64,000 nucleotides of DNA from JBDHXE01 sp035445085 (GTDB lineage: Bacteria; Bacteroidota; Ignavibacteria; Kapaibacteriales; UBA2268). The notes beneath the pieces were generated by a model, which did no database searches, was not told the DNA's origin, and saw nothing but the letters and a program-made list of their open reading frames with translations. Each line of letters begins with the position of its first letter. The first letter of the stretch is position 1. Made by a program: the position numbers and the translations under genes. Shown piece by piece: positions 19,268-29,392 of this stretch. The stretch is taken from positions 124,001 to 188,000 of the forward strand of contig DAOMQA010000001.1 in NCBI GenBank assembly GCA_035445085.1, given 5' to 3'.

Positions 19268-22200
19268 ATGAAATATATTTACATTTTGTGTATCTTAATA
19301 TTATCTTCAATTATCGATATTTTAGCGCAGCCAGCAATTTCTTATATTACGCCCGATATAGGCGCTCCTGGAATGGCAGTATACGTAGAATTTATAGGAC
19401 CACATAATAAGAAAAATAACTTTGGAATAGATGGCGTATATATTGCCAAATCTCAAGATACGGAGATAATTCTATCTGACAACTCAGATATAGGTAAGGT
19501 AAAATTAGGACCTCTCGTAGTCAGTTGGGAGGGTAGAATGATTTCTACTATAATCTATATAAATGATAATTTAAATCCAGATAAATATGACGCCTTATCA
19601 GCAAACCCTAATTATCAAATAGAATTACAAGTAAAAGTAAATGGACAAGTTTCTAATTCACAAACATTTTATATCGTAAAATCAAGACCATTTATTGACT
19701 TAACAAGTGCAGCATATTCAAAGGATTCGGTTTTTGGTGCTAATAATTTAGGCAAGCGTTCTCCACGTGGCGTCTTGATATTTGATTCTATCAAATTAGC
19801 TCCACGTAAATATTGGGTAAGCTCTGAAGATTGCGATCCTAATGTTGCTGGTAACCAAGCCTTTTTACCTTTTAACTTATTAGTTAAAGGGAAAATTTAC
19901 GGTACTGCAAATGCTTCTATAATTAGTGTTAATGGTGGCGAAGTTCTTGAAAATGGCAAATTAAACAATATAGTTCAAGATGCTCCTGCTGGTGGTGGTG
20001 CTGGTGGTGGAAGTTTTGCCGATATATTTGGTATGGGCATTAGAGGCGGGAACGGTTTTACTGGCGGTGGCGCCGGTGGAAGAAATAAAAGCGGTAATCC
20101 TTTTTCAAGTGATAAATTTACTGACCCCTCGGATGGTTCAGGTCCAAGATTAGACAATAACTATGGTGGTTATAGCTTAAACGGTGTGCCCGGTCCTAAA
20201 CAAGCTGCTTATGAAGCTGCTGCTGGTGGCACAGGGCACCCCTTTGGTCGCTCTGGTGAAGGATGTGGCGATGGTGGAGCTTGTGAACCGACAGGTAGAG
20301 AAGGTGGAGGTAGTGGCTGGAAGCAAAACTCACCCGGAGGTAGTGGCGGCTATGCAACGGAAGGTAGTAGTACTACAATCGATAGTATTAACGGCGGTAA
20401 GCCTTATGGAAATATAATGGTCGTACCTATTGCAGGCGGTTCTGGAGGTGCTGGAGGCAACCCTCAATGTTTTCCATCTGGCACTAGTGCTGCTGGTGGC
20501 GGAGGTGGAGGAGCTATCAGACTAAGCGCCTTATCTATTGAAGGAATAAACTTTGAAGCAAGAGGAGCTAATGGAGCTACAAATGCTTGCGATAATAGCT
20601 TAGGTGGCAGTGGCTCTGGAGGGCATATTGGTATTCAATCTAAGCTAAAAATTAATAAATTAAGAATTAATGTAGATGGTGGTAATAATAGTGTTACTTT
20701 TGGTGGTAGTGGAAGGGTAAGGTTCGACTATCCATCTGCTTTAGATTTAAACCTATCTACTGCTAATGCAAGCTCATATAGAGGACCAACAACAGATACT
20801 TCCCATATTATTATGTCAAATCATATTTTGACAGGCACTCAAGCTAACGGCAAAACTTCACATTTATACATAAGTAAAGATAGTGATGACTGGAGATTAT
20901 TAGCAACTCTGACCGATGAAAATTGGTCTTATGATCTAACAAGTTTTTTGAATAAGAGGTCTGGTATATATTATGTAGCGGTTGCTACTATTGTCAATAA
21001 TCCTGTAATAACAGAATATGCAGCCGAACCTCACGAAGTATTATCTGCGGCGGCAACCAATATCCTAAAATTAGATTTAAGACCATTTGTAAATGGAATT
21101 AAGAATGTAGAAGCAAGAAAAATATATTGTGTCGGCGAGACAATGGTATTATCGGCAAAAATATGGAATCAAGCAAACGCAGAAGCAAATTTAGAATTAC
21201 AGTTTTCTGATGCTAATTGGTTGATGGGAAATAATGGGTTTAAAATATTAGGTCCTGAAACAAACGGTATTTATGGTATCAAACCAGGTGATACATCGGA
21301 AATTTTAGTAGAATATACTATGCCTGTAGGAGCAGACCCAAGTCAAAAAGCTACAAATACATTAATAATACCTTCAAACGATCCTGAATATCCATTAGGA
21401 ACAGATTGGAGAATAGTATTTACAATCGATGAGGCGTTTACTCCTAAACTAACTTATGTTGGAACGCCCAATTTAAGTTTTATAGATACGAGGGTTGGCG
21501 ATTCTAATACATTATCATACTCTATGAAAAATACTGGCGATGCAAACTTATATCTATCTTATATTCAAAGTATTCCTGCGCCATATTCATTAGTGTCCAC
21601 AGCTCCAGTATTACCTACTCTTTTAAAAGTTGGCGACGAAATCCAAGTAAACCTAAAATTCTCACCTAAAACAAAGGGTGATTTTTCAAGTATAATTACT
21701 CTAATTGCCGCAGGAACCGATACGACTTGCCAATTAGAACAACACACTGAAGTGAAAGGCAAAGCCGTTGTTACTGATATTGATGTACCCTTACAAATTA
21801 ATTTAGGTTTAATACCTTATTGTCAGGATAGTGTTATTTTTGCAATTCCAGTAAAAAACGAGTCTTCAGCTACATTTAAAATAACTTCAAAGTCAAAACT
21901 GATAGGTCAAGATGCAGATTTATTTACAGTAGTAAGCGATCAACAAGATGAATTAATAGTACAACCTGGCGAGGGTACTATATACAAAATTAAATTTAAC
22001 CCTGTAAAATCAAGAAAAGGACCTATAAGTGCTCAATTCTTCTTTACAACCGATGACACAAATTTTGATACAATATATGTAGATATAACGGCAGAAATAG
22101 TTGGCTTTGAAGCTAAAGCAAACCCAAGCACTATTAATTTAGGTAATGTAGCAGTCGGCTTTGAAATTAATTCAAGTTTCGACATCAATAATAGTGCTAA

Positions 22201-23830
22201 GCTCAACAATAAAATTGCATTAATAAGCTCACAATCAAATTTTGCACAAATACAAGCATTAGCTGATAGTACGCTTTTAGCAGTAAATGGTGGTAAGACT
22301 ATTGATTTTTCGTTATATCCCCAAAAAGCTGGTCTTATAGATGACTCAATCACTGTGTATTTTAATGAACCTTGCTTTGATTCTTTAGTTGTTTATATCA
22401 AGGGTAATGCTATTTTGTCAAAACCGTTAGTATATTTTGATAGTGATATTATAATAAAAGATACTAACAATACTGACACACGGGAAACCTCATTCGGATA
22501 TTTTTCAGTTTGTGAATCTCAAAAGTTTAGAAAATTAACAGAGTATATCAACTCGTCCGAAGCGCCGTATATAGTCTTAAAAGAGGAATTGATAAATGAT
22601 GCTGGCGGTAGATACAAGCTCTTAAGTAGTTCTTTAGTTCTTCCAGATACTATTTCCCCAAGCGGTAGCACTAAATTCCCCGGAGCTATAATTGAATTTA
22701 ATCCAACTGGAGCGTCGGTTGGCGATATTGTAGGCATTTATAGAATTACGATTTATATCAATGGTACGATTAAAGAGTATGATATTACCTTGAGATCAAG
22801 GATATATAGTGGTAAATTTACGATTAGTGAAAATCCTATTAGCATCTTAGGCGTTGTAGGAACAAATACTCAGAAGAATTTTACAATTACTAATAATGGT
22901 CCTGAAGCTTTAATTATTAACAATCATATAGCACCTTTTAATTCAAGCGTATTTATAATTACTCCAAATCCAGATGGTTTAATTATACCAATGGGGCAAA
23001 GCCAAGTTTTCCAAATTAGCTTTAACCCAACGTTAATTACAACATACTTAGATAGTATTACATTTATAGGTACAAACTCAAATTGTGATACGACCTTCGT
23101 TGTACTATTAAATGGTAAAGGCGAGCCTTCCAAAGAATTACTTGTATATATACCAGCAATAACAAGCAACCCATCAAGTAGGAACTTTAAATTACCTATA
23201 TATGGCAAATTCAAAAAAGCTACCGATAGTATGGATAATATGAATATATTTTTCAAGTTGAGACTAAATAGGAGCCTTTATTATCCTGAAAACATTGAAG
23301 GTGGAATTATTGATAATAATCAAATTGATGGACGTGATAGAGTTTTAGATTTAGAATTTAATAATATTAAGGTAAGCCCAAGCGATACGCTAATTGGCAA
23401 CTTGATTGGAACAACTATGCTTGGAGATAGTAAATTTACGGATTTGATAATTTCGGATTTAGATATATTAGAACGCAACTTAGTTAGCACAATTGAGGGA
23501 GTAAACGGTAAATTAACAATTGAAATTTGTGAAGAGGGTGATAGCCGCTTATTAGAGCATAATTTAAACCCATTTAGAACCATAATAAATCCAAATCCAG
23601 CTCAAGATGTTGTCAATATTACCATAAATACCTTAGAGAGAGGCAAACATATTGCTGTAATAAGTGATTTGTCTGGTAGAGAATTATTTAAGATAGATTG
23701 GAATCCGATAAATAGTGGCGAAGAAAAGCAATTCCTATTAGATGTTAGCAACTTTGATTCTGGCATTTATTTTATCCAAGTATATTCGCCTAATGATGTA
23801 ATTTATTCAAAAATTAATATAATAAAATAA
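19268..23830 (+). CDS. Giant Gly-rich T9SS cargo protein with choice-of-anchor-D-like repeats
   Basis: This 1,520-residue protein is predicted to be secreted and attached to the cell surface by type IX secretion. The start is taken at ATG 19268 (MKYIYILCILILSS signal peptide, ending near ILAQP) because the codons from 19253 add nothing signal-like. Residues ~235-490 form a Gly-rich region (GGGAGGGSFADIF, GGNGFTGGGAGGR, GGGGGGAIRLSAL). Beyond residue 700 there are several Ig-like repeats of the choice-of-anchor-D/ASPM-SPD-2 type, with phrases like GDSNTLSYSMKNTGDANLYL and GTNTQKNFTITNNGPEALII. The last ~75 residues are a T9SS sorting domain (PNPAQDVVNIT...ISDLSGRELF...FDSGIYFIQVY...YSKINIIK). 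The next gene starts 11 bases downstream and is probably cotranscribed. Confidence 0.92.
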   Translation: MKYIYILCILILSSIIDILAQPAISYITPDIGAPGMAVYVEFIGPHNKKNNFGIDGVYIAKSQDTEIILSDNSDIGKVKLGPLVVSWEGRMISTIIYINDNLNPDKYDALSANPNYQIELQVKVNGQVSNSQTFYIVKSRPFIDLTSAAYSKDSVFGANNLGKRSPRGVLIFDSIKLAPRKYWVSSEDCDPNVAGNQAFLPFNLLVKGKIYGTANASIISVNGGEVLENGKLNNIVQDAPAGGGAGGGSFADIFGMGIRGGNGFTGGGAGGRNKSGNPFSSDKFTDPSDGSGPRLDNNYGGYSLNGVPGPKQAAYEAAAGGTGHPFGRSGEGCGDGGACEPTGREGGGSGWKQNSPGGSGGYATEGSSTTIDSINGGKPYGNIMVVPIAGGSGGAGGNPQCFPSGTSAAGGGGGGAIRLSALSIEGINFEARGANGATNACDNSLGGSGSGGHIGIQSKLKINKLRINVDGGNNSVTFGGSGRVRFDYPSALDLNLSTANASSYRGPTTDTSHIIMSNHILTGTQANGKTSHLYISKDSDDWRLLATLTDENWSYDLTSFLNKRSGIYYVAVATIVNNPVITEYAAEPHEVLSAAATNILKLDLRPFVNGIKNVEARKIYCVGETMVLSAKIWNQANAEANLELQFSDANWLMGNNGFKILGPETNGIYGIKPGDTSEILVEYTMPVGADPSQKATNTLIIPSNDPEYPLGTDWRIVFTIDEAFTPKLTYVGTPNLSFIDTRVGDSNTLSYSMKNTGDANLYLSYIQSIPAPYSLVSTAPVLPTLLKVGDEIQVNLKFSPKTKGDFSSIITLIAAGTDTTCQLEQHTEVKGKAVVTDIDVPLQINLGLIPYCQDSVIFAIPVKNESSATFKITSKSKLIGQDADLFTVVSDQQDELIVQPGEGTIYKIKFNPVKSRKGPISAQFFFTTDDTNFDTIYVDITAEIVGFEAKANPSTINLGNVAVGFEINSSFDINNSAKLNNKIALISSQSNFAQIQALADSTLLAVNGGKTIDFSLYPQKAGLIDDSITVYFNEPCFDSLVVYIKGNAILSKPLVYFDSDIIIKDTNNTDTRETSFGYFSVCESQKFRKLTEYINSSEAPYIVLKEELINDAGGRYKLLSSSLVLPDTISPSGSTKFPGAIIEFNPTGASVGDIVGIYRITIYINGTIKEYDITLRSRIYSGKFTISENPISILGVVGTNTQKNFTITNNGPEALIINNHIAPFNSSVFIITPNPDGLIIPMGQSQVFQISFNPTLITTYLDSITFIGTNSNCDTTFVVLLNGKGEPSKELLVYIPAITSNPSSRNFKLPIYGKFKKATDSMDNMNIFFKLRLNRSLYYPENIEGGIIDNNQIDGRDRVLDLEFNNIKVSPSDTLIGNLIGTTMLGDSKFTDLIISDLDILERNLVSTIEGVNGKLTIEICEEGDSRLLEHNLNPFRTIINPNPAQDVVNITINTLERGKHIAVISDLSGRELFKIDWNPINSGEEKQFLLDVSNFDSGIYFIQVYSPNDVIYSKINIIK

Positions 23831-23841
23831 TTAAGGTACCA

Positions 23842-26001
23842 ATGAAATTTATATTAGCTCTTTTAAGTTGTATAATTTTATTCAATTTTAAGTTATTATC
23901 TCAAGATTCATTAATTGTAGAGCCAAAAATTCCAGTTTTCTATATTGGTGCATTTTTGGGCTTAAATTTTAACATACATAATGCAGATTTTGGTAAACTA
24001 CCTGGTTATCCAAGCTGTTGCCCACAATTTACTGGTGGCAGCGGTATGGGCTATGCGATAGGTATTGCTACAGATTATCCATTATCTGATAAATTTTCGC
24101 TAGATACAAGATTTGCATTCACTTCTTTGAACGGTCTTATGACCAAACAGCAAGTAATAGGTAACACTGAAATTAGGGACGCTAACCCACCTTATGAAAC
24201 CAGTGCAATCACAGATGCTATATCAGAATACGAAATAGATGCTTCTATTCAAGCAATTGGCTTAGAAACAGCAATAAAATATGAATTTAATCAAGGCTTT
24301 TCAGTTTTAACGGGACTCCGATTTGGCTTTTTACATTCATCGACATTTAATCAAAAAGAAAAGCTAATTAGCCCTAACAATGTTGTATTTAAAGAAAATT
24401 ATACTTTAGTCCGCAATGAATTCAAACTTAAGGATATACCAGAAACGAATACTTTGCAGCTCCATTATTTAATTGGGCTATCTTATAAGACCAAATTTAA
24501 AAATTCTATTACCATAGAACCAAATTTTAGATACTATATGCCTTTCACCAATATTTCAAGTGTAAACTGGAGCGTATCTCAATTACAGCTATCAGTAGCT
24601 GCAATGTTCCCATTATATAAGCCAATCGAAGTTAGGACCATTCGTGAAGAGATATTTAATAGGGATACGTCAGTAATTTATATAGTTGGATTAAATGAAC
24701 AAACAGTAAACTTAGTGTCTACTAATGAAGAACTAAAAAGCAATAAAATAAGTGAATCTACAATATTAGAGCAAAAGATAATTAATGAGAAATATGAATT
24801 AAGAATGCCTAAAGAATCTATTTTATTAGCTAATATACAAGCAATAGGTATCAATGAAGATGGTAGCGAAACTCCTAACCCCAAAATTGTGATAGAAGAA
24901 ACTGAGATTTACGAAACATTCCCTTTACTGCCGTATATATTTTTTAGCGAAAATGATGCTAATTTAGTAAATACAGCTCAAAAATTACTTAAAAATTATC
25001 AAACAAAAGATTTTAAAGAATCAAGCATAGAACAAAACACCTATGAGGTATATTATAATCTTTTGAATGTAATTGGCTCTAGAATGTTGGACAATCCGCA
25101 CAGCAAAATTACTATTGTAGGTACCAATAACAATAGCGGTGCAGAAAAACGTAATATAAAACTTTCAAAAGAAAGAGCGGAAGTTGTAAAAGATTATTTA
25201 GTTAATATTTGGAACATCGATGCTCGTCGCATATCTTTAGATAGTAGGAATTTACCTAAAAAGCACGCAAATAATGATTATAAAGAAGGTTTAGAAGAAA
25301 ATAGAAGGGCAGAAATTTACTCGGATGATTTTGAACTATTAAAGCCTATAACAATATTAGAATTAGAAAAATCCGCTACCCCGCCGCAAATAAAGCTAAT
25401 TCCTAATATAACATCTGATCTCGGAATTAAGAAATGGGATATAGGTATTTATCAAGACAAACAAGTAATTAGGAAGTTCACTGACAAAGATGACAAGCTA
25501 ATTTGGGATATAGAAAATGGTATCATCCCTGCTTTAGAAAAACCTATCGACATAGAATTGACAGTAGAAGATGTGTCGGGCAAGAAAGAAAGCGTAGTAA
25601 AATCGCTCGAAATCAAACAGCTAACTATTAAGAAAAAACGCGATGAATTTGTAGATGACAAAAGAATTGAAAAATTTGCCCTCATATTATTTGATTATGA
25701 CAGAGCAGAATTGAAACAAGAGCATAAACAAATTTTGCAAGATATTAGAGCGAGAATAAAGCCTGAAAGTATAGTAACAATTTCTGGCTATGCAGATGGA
25801 ACAGGCGAGAAAGAGTATAATAAAGATTTGTCATCGCGAAGAACAAAAAATGTACTTAAAGAGTTAAACTTACCCGAAGATAAAGCTATTATTAAGAATA
25901 TTGGCTCGGACCAACTATTATTTGATAACTCTACAAGCTACGGTAGAAGTTTCTGCCGTACAGTAACTATCTTGATAGAAACACCAATTAAAGCAAAATA
26001 A
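23842..26001 (+). CDS. Outer-membrane barrel protein with two OmpA-like domains
   Basis: The 719-residue product has a signal peptide (FILALLSCIILFNFKLLSQ). An N-terminal ~240-residue beta-barrel-like domain carries SCCPQF near residue 55 and FNQKEKLISP near 170. Two OmpA-like regions follow. The first (~residues 420-500) has LSKERAEVVKDYLVN and NRRAEIYS but GTNNNSG instead of GHTD. The second (~610-715) has VTISGYADGTGEKEYN and LSSRRTKNVLKEL and ends GRSFCRTVTILIE, keeping the Asp and an Arg. Only the second is likely to bind peptidoglycan in the classical way. The barrel is related to that of 59302-60030. It follows the T9SS cargo gene by 11 bases, which hints that both act at the outer membrane. 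Confidence 0.88.
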   Translation: MKFILALLSCIILFNFKLLSQDSLIVEPKIPVFYIGAFLGLNFNIHNADFGKLPGYPSCCPQFTGGSGMGYAIGIATDYPLSDKFSLDTRFAFTSLNGLMTKQQVIGNTEIRDANPPYETSAITDAISEYEIDASIQAIGLETAIKYEFNQGFSVLTGLRFGFLHSSTFNQKEKLISPNNVVFKENYTLVRNEFKLKDIPETNTLQLHYLIGLSYKTKFKNSITIEPNFRYYMPFTNISSVNWSVSQLQLSVAAMFPLYKPIEVRTIREEIFNRDTSVIYIVGLNEQTVNLVSTNEELKSNKISESTILEQKIINEKYELRMPKESILLANIQAIGINEDGSETPNPKIVIEETEIYETFPLLPYIFFSENDANLVNTAQKLLKNYQTKDFKESSIEQNTYEVYYNLLNVIGSRMLDNPHSKITIVGTNNNSGAEKRNIKLSKERAEVVKDYLVNIWNIDARRISLDSRNLPKKHANNDYKEGLEENRRAEIYSDDFELLKPITILELEKSATPPQIKLIPNITSDLGIKKWDIGIYQDKQVIRKFTDKDDKLIWDIENGIIPALEKPIDIELTVEDVSGKKESVVKSLEIKQLTIKKKRDEFVDDKRIEKFALILFDYDRAELKQEHKQILQDIRARIKPESIVTISGYADGTGEKEYNKDLSSRRTKNVLKELNLPEDKAIIKNIGSDQLLFDNSTSYGRSFCRTVTILIETPIKAK

Positions 26002-26061
26002 GGTAACAAAAAGAAAGTTTTCACGTTATAATTTTAGGTATAATCAAAAGGATTCATAAAA

Positions 26062-29000
26062 ATGCGTAATATTTTTATAATATTATCCTTGTTTCTATTT
26101 ACTTCTATCTTAGAAGCTCAAGAAACAAGACTATTGCGATATCCCAATACTTCAGCTGATGAGATCACCTTTGTTTATGGTGGTGATATTTATACAGTGG
26201 GGATAAAAGGAGGAATAGCACGACGACTTACAAGTTCTGAAGGATATGAACAATATCCACGATATTCTCCAGACGGTTCTACAATTGCTTTTGTAGGCGA
26301 ATATGATGGTAATATGGAGATATATACTATGCCCTCCATTGGCGGCACGCCTAAAAGAATCACCTATTCTTATGTGCAACCAAATGTAGCAGACAGGCAA
26401 GGACCAGATAAGATAATAATGCAATGGACAAAGGACGGTAACGATATTCTATTTCGTTCAAGAGAAAAGAGCTGGAATATATTAGTAGGTCATTTACAAT
26501 TAGTCAATAAGGATGGTGGTTTACCTACTCCAATAGAGGTTGCTCGCGGTGGTTTTGCATCTTTTAGCCCAGATGGCAAAAAGATGGCTTATAATAGAAT
26601 TTTTAGAGAATATAGAACTTGGAAAAGATATAGTGGCGGTCAAGCAGACGATATTTATATTTTTGATTTTGCTACCAAAAAGTTAGAAAACATCTCTAAT
26701 ACTAAATTTCAGGATATTATCCCTATGTGGTCTGGTGATAAAATTTATTACCTATCTGATAGAGACTTTACGATGAATATTTTTTGTTATGATTTAAAAA
26801 CTAAGCAAACAAAAAAAATCACTAATTTTGATAATTATGATGTAAAATTCCCTTCATTAGGAAAGCACCATATAGCCTTTGAGAATGGTGGTTATATTTA
26901 TTTACTTGATTTAGCTACTGACGAATTTAAAAAAATACCTATAACGGTGCAAGAAGATTTCCCTGATATGAGGCCTAGCTTAGTAAAAGTAAGCAATAGA
27001 ATCATAAATGGAGATATTGCTCCTAATGGCAAAAGAGCTATTTTTACAGCAAGAGGCGATATTTTTAATTTCCCAGCGGAGAACGGTAACGTTCTAAATT
27101 TAACTAATTCTAATGATGTTCATGATAGAAATGCAGTTTGGTCGCCAGATGGCAAATACATTGCTTTTATCAGCGATAGAAGTGGCACAGATGAAATTTA
27201 TTTGATGGATCAGGATGGCAAGAATATAAGTCAATTAACAAATAATGGGAAATTTTATCGTTATTCTTTAAAATGGTCGCCAAATAGTAAGTATTTATTA
27301 ACACACGATAATACAAGAAATTTTTATTATATAGATATAGCAAGTAAGAAGCAAGTAGAGATTACTAAATCAAAGAGTTGGAATATAAGCGATTATACTT
27401 GGTCTAGCGATAGCAAATGGATAGCTTACACGGGCTTTGCAAACCCTAAGATAGGACAAATTATCTTATATTCTCTCGATAAGTCTGAAAACTACCCAGT
27501 TACAGATGGATTTTATTCCGCATATAGTCCAGAATTTTCTGCTGACAACAAATTTTTATATTACGTTGCTGACAAAACCTTTAACCCTTCGTTTGGTAAT
27601 TTTGAGTATAACTTCCAATATAATAATATGAGTAGTATTTTTGGTGTTACACTTCAAGATACTATATTGCAACCATTTGCAATATATAAAAATGATGTAG
27701 TTGAAAGCCAATTAGATGTAAAGGATAAAAAAGATACAGATAAAAAAATAAATAAAGATAAAGATAATTTAGATTTAAATCTTAGAATAGATTTAAATGG
27801 TATCAAAGATAGAGAATTTGAATTACCAATAACAGCGTCTAATTATGGTTCGCTATATTCGGCAAAGGGAAATAGATTATACTATTCAAGAATGCAACGC
27901 GGCAGTGGAAGTAAGCTATATTATTATGATTTTGATAACTTAGAAGAAAAAGAAGTTGGTGATGTTTCATCTTATACTATTTCGTTTGATGGAAAAACAA
28001 TACTATATACTAATAGAGGCGAATACTATATTACTAAATTAGGTGATAAATTAAACGGGAAAGACGGCAAAATCGATGTCAATAAAATGGAAGTGATGTT
28101 GGATAAGCGATTAGAATGGAAGCAAGTTTATAATGAATCTTGGCGTCACTTTAGAGATTTCTTTTATGATCCTAATATGCACGGTTATGACTGGAATCAG
28201 TTAAGGGATAAATATGCTGAATTATTGCCTTATGTAGTTCATCGTAGCGATCTAACTTATATTATTGGTGAATTAATTGGAGAATTAGATGCTGGGCATG
28301 CTTATGTAACAGGTGGCGATATGCCAAAAGTTAAGGCTATGCCAATAGCGTCATTAGCTGCTGATTACGAATATGATACTAAGAGTGGATATTATAAGAT
28401 TACTAAAATATATGAAGGAATGAATTGGGAAACAGATATGCGTTCTCCATTCACCGAACCCGGCATGAATGTAAAAGTTGGCGATTATATTATCAAAATA
28501 GACGGCGTACCATTAACGCAATCTTTAACCCCTTCATCTCAATTAATTAATAAAGCTGATAAGTTTATTAGTATAACTATTAACAATAAGCCTTCTTTAG
28601 ATGGCGCAAGGGAAATATTTGTAAAGCCAATCAAATCAGATATTGATATTAGATATTATAATTGGGTAGAACATAATAGAAAGTATGTTGATTCGGTAAC
28701 TAATGGTAGAGTAGCATATGTGCATATCCCAGATATGATGCCTAATAATGGTTTAAATTGGTTTGCACGATATTTCTATCCGCAAATTGATAAGGAAGCT
28801 TTGATTGTGGACGATAGATATAATGGAGGAGGTAATGTCTCGCCTATGGTAATAGAAAGGCTAAGAAGAGAATTGGTAATTGCTAAATATGCAAGGAATT
28901 CGGAGACAATAACTACAAATCCAGATGCTGTAATGACTGGACCGATGGTTTGCTTGATTAATGAACAATCAATGTCTGATGGTGATTTATTCCCTTATCA

Positions 29001-29331
29001 ATTTCATACATTAGGTTTGGGTCCACTTATCGGTAAAAGAACTTGGGGAGGAGTTGTAGGTATTTATGGCTCATTACCATTGTTAGATGGTTCATCGGTA
29101 AATCGCCCAGAAGTAGCTAACTTTGGAGCTGATGGTAATTGGGTATTAGAAGATGTTGGTATGAAGCCAGATATTGATGTGGACAACGATCCATATTTAG
29201 AATTTATTGGACAAGATCAACAATTAGATAGAGGTATTGAAGAAGTACTTAAATTGATTAAAACAAGTAAGAAAACTAAATTACCGCAAAGACCACCGTT
29301 TCCTGATAAAAAACGTGATTTTGGTAAATAA
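26062..29331 (+). CDS. Tricorn protease homolog (S41 family)
   Basis: Tricorn-type proteases cut oligopeptides. This 1,089-residue protein keeps the complete order: a signal peptide (FIILSLFLFTSILEAQ), a first propeller with PD40 repeats (YPRYSPDGSTIAFVGEYDGN), and a second propeller (AVWSPDGKYIAFISDRSGT). A C1 helical domain (WRHFRDFFYDPNMHGYDW) and a PDZ segment (GMNVKVGDYIIKIDGVPL) follow, then the catalytic core. The catalytic His is in LDAGHAYV (residue 746) and the nucleophile Ser in SMSDGDLFP (residue 972). The core also has the DDRYNGGGN block. The signal peptide places it in the periplasm or outside, unlike the archaeal cytosolic enzyme. A bidirectional terminator follows directly. 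Confidence 0.94.
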   Translation: MRNIFIILSLFLFTSILEAQETRLLRYPNTSADEITFVYGGDIYTVGIKGGIARRLTSSEGYEQYPRYSPDGSTIAFVGEYDGNMEIYTMPSIGGTPKRITYSYVQPNVADRQGPDKIIMQWTKDGNDILFRSREKSWNILVGHLQLVNKDGGLPTPIEVARGGFASFSPDGKKMAYNRIFREYRTWKRYSGGQADDIYIFDFATKKLENISNTKFQDIIPMWSGDKIYYLSDRDFTMNIFCYDLKTKQTKKITNFDNYDVKFPSLGKHHIAFENGGYIYLLDLATDEFKKIPITVQEDFPDMRPSLVKVSNRIINGDIAPNGKRAIFTARGDIFNFPAENGNVLNLTNSNDVHDRNAVWSPDGKYIAFISDRSGTDEIYLMDQDGKNISQLTNNGKFYRYSLKWSPNSKYLLTHDNTRNFYYIDIASKKQVEITKSKSWNISDYTWSSDSKWIAYTGFANPKIGQIILYSLDKSENYPVTDGFYSAYSPEFSADNKFLYYVADKTFNPSFGNFEYNFQYNNMSSIFGVTLQDTILQPFAIYKNDVVESQLDVKDKKDTDKKINKDKDNLDLNLRIDLNGIKDREFELPITASNYGSLYSAKGNRLYYSRMQRGSGSKLYYYDFDNLEEKEVGDVSSYTISFDGKTILYTNRGEYYITKLGDKLNGKDGKIDVNKMEVMLDKRLEWKQVYNESWRHFRDFFYDPNMHGYDWNQLRDKYAELLPYVVHRSDLTYIIGELIGELDAGHAYVTGGDMPKVKAMPIASLAADYEYDTKSGYYKITKIYEGMNWETDMRSPFTEPGMNVKVGDYIIKIDGVPLTQSLTPSSQLINKADKFISITINNKPSLDGAREIFVKPIKSDIDIRYYNWVEHNRKYVDSVTNGRVAYVHIPDMMPNNGLNWFARYFYPQIDKEALIVDDRYNGGGNVSPMVIERLRRELVIAKYARNSETITTNPDAVMTGPMVCLINEQSMSDGDLFPYQFHTLGLGPLIGKRTWGGVVGIYGSLPLLDGSSVNRPEVANFGADGNWVLEDVGMKPDIDVDNDPYLEFIGQDQQLDRGIEEVLKLIKTSKKTKLPQRPPFPDKKRDFGK

Positions 29332-29338
29332 ACAAAAA

Positions 29339-29370
29339 AGAGAAGTAGTTCACATATGGACTACTTCTCT
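29339..29370. terminator. Bidirectional rho-independent terminator
   Basis: An 11-bp perfect stem AGAGAAGTAGT/ACTACTTCTCT (29339-29349 with 29360-29370) closes a 10-base loop. It lies between the convergent tricorn and fumC genes. On the minus strand it is followed by CTTTTTTGTT and on the plus strand by GCTTTTATAT, so it can serve both. Confidence 0.85.
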
Positions 29371-29392
29371 GCTTTTATATCTAAATGAGCAA

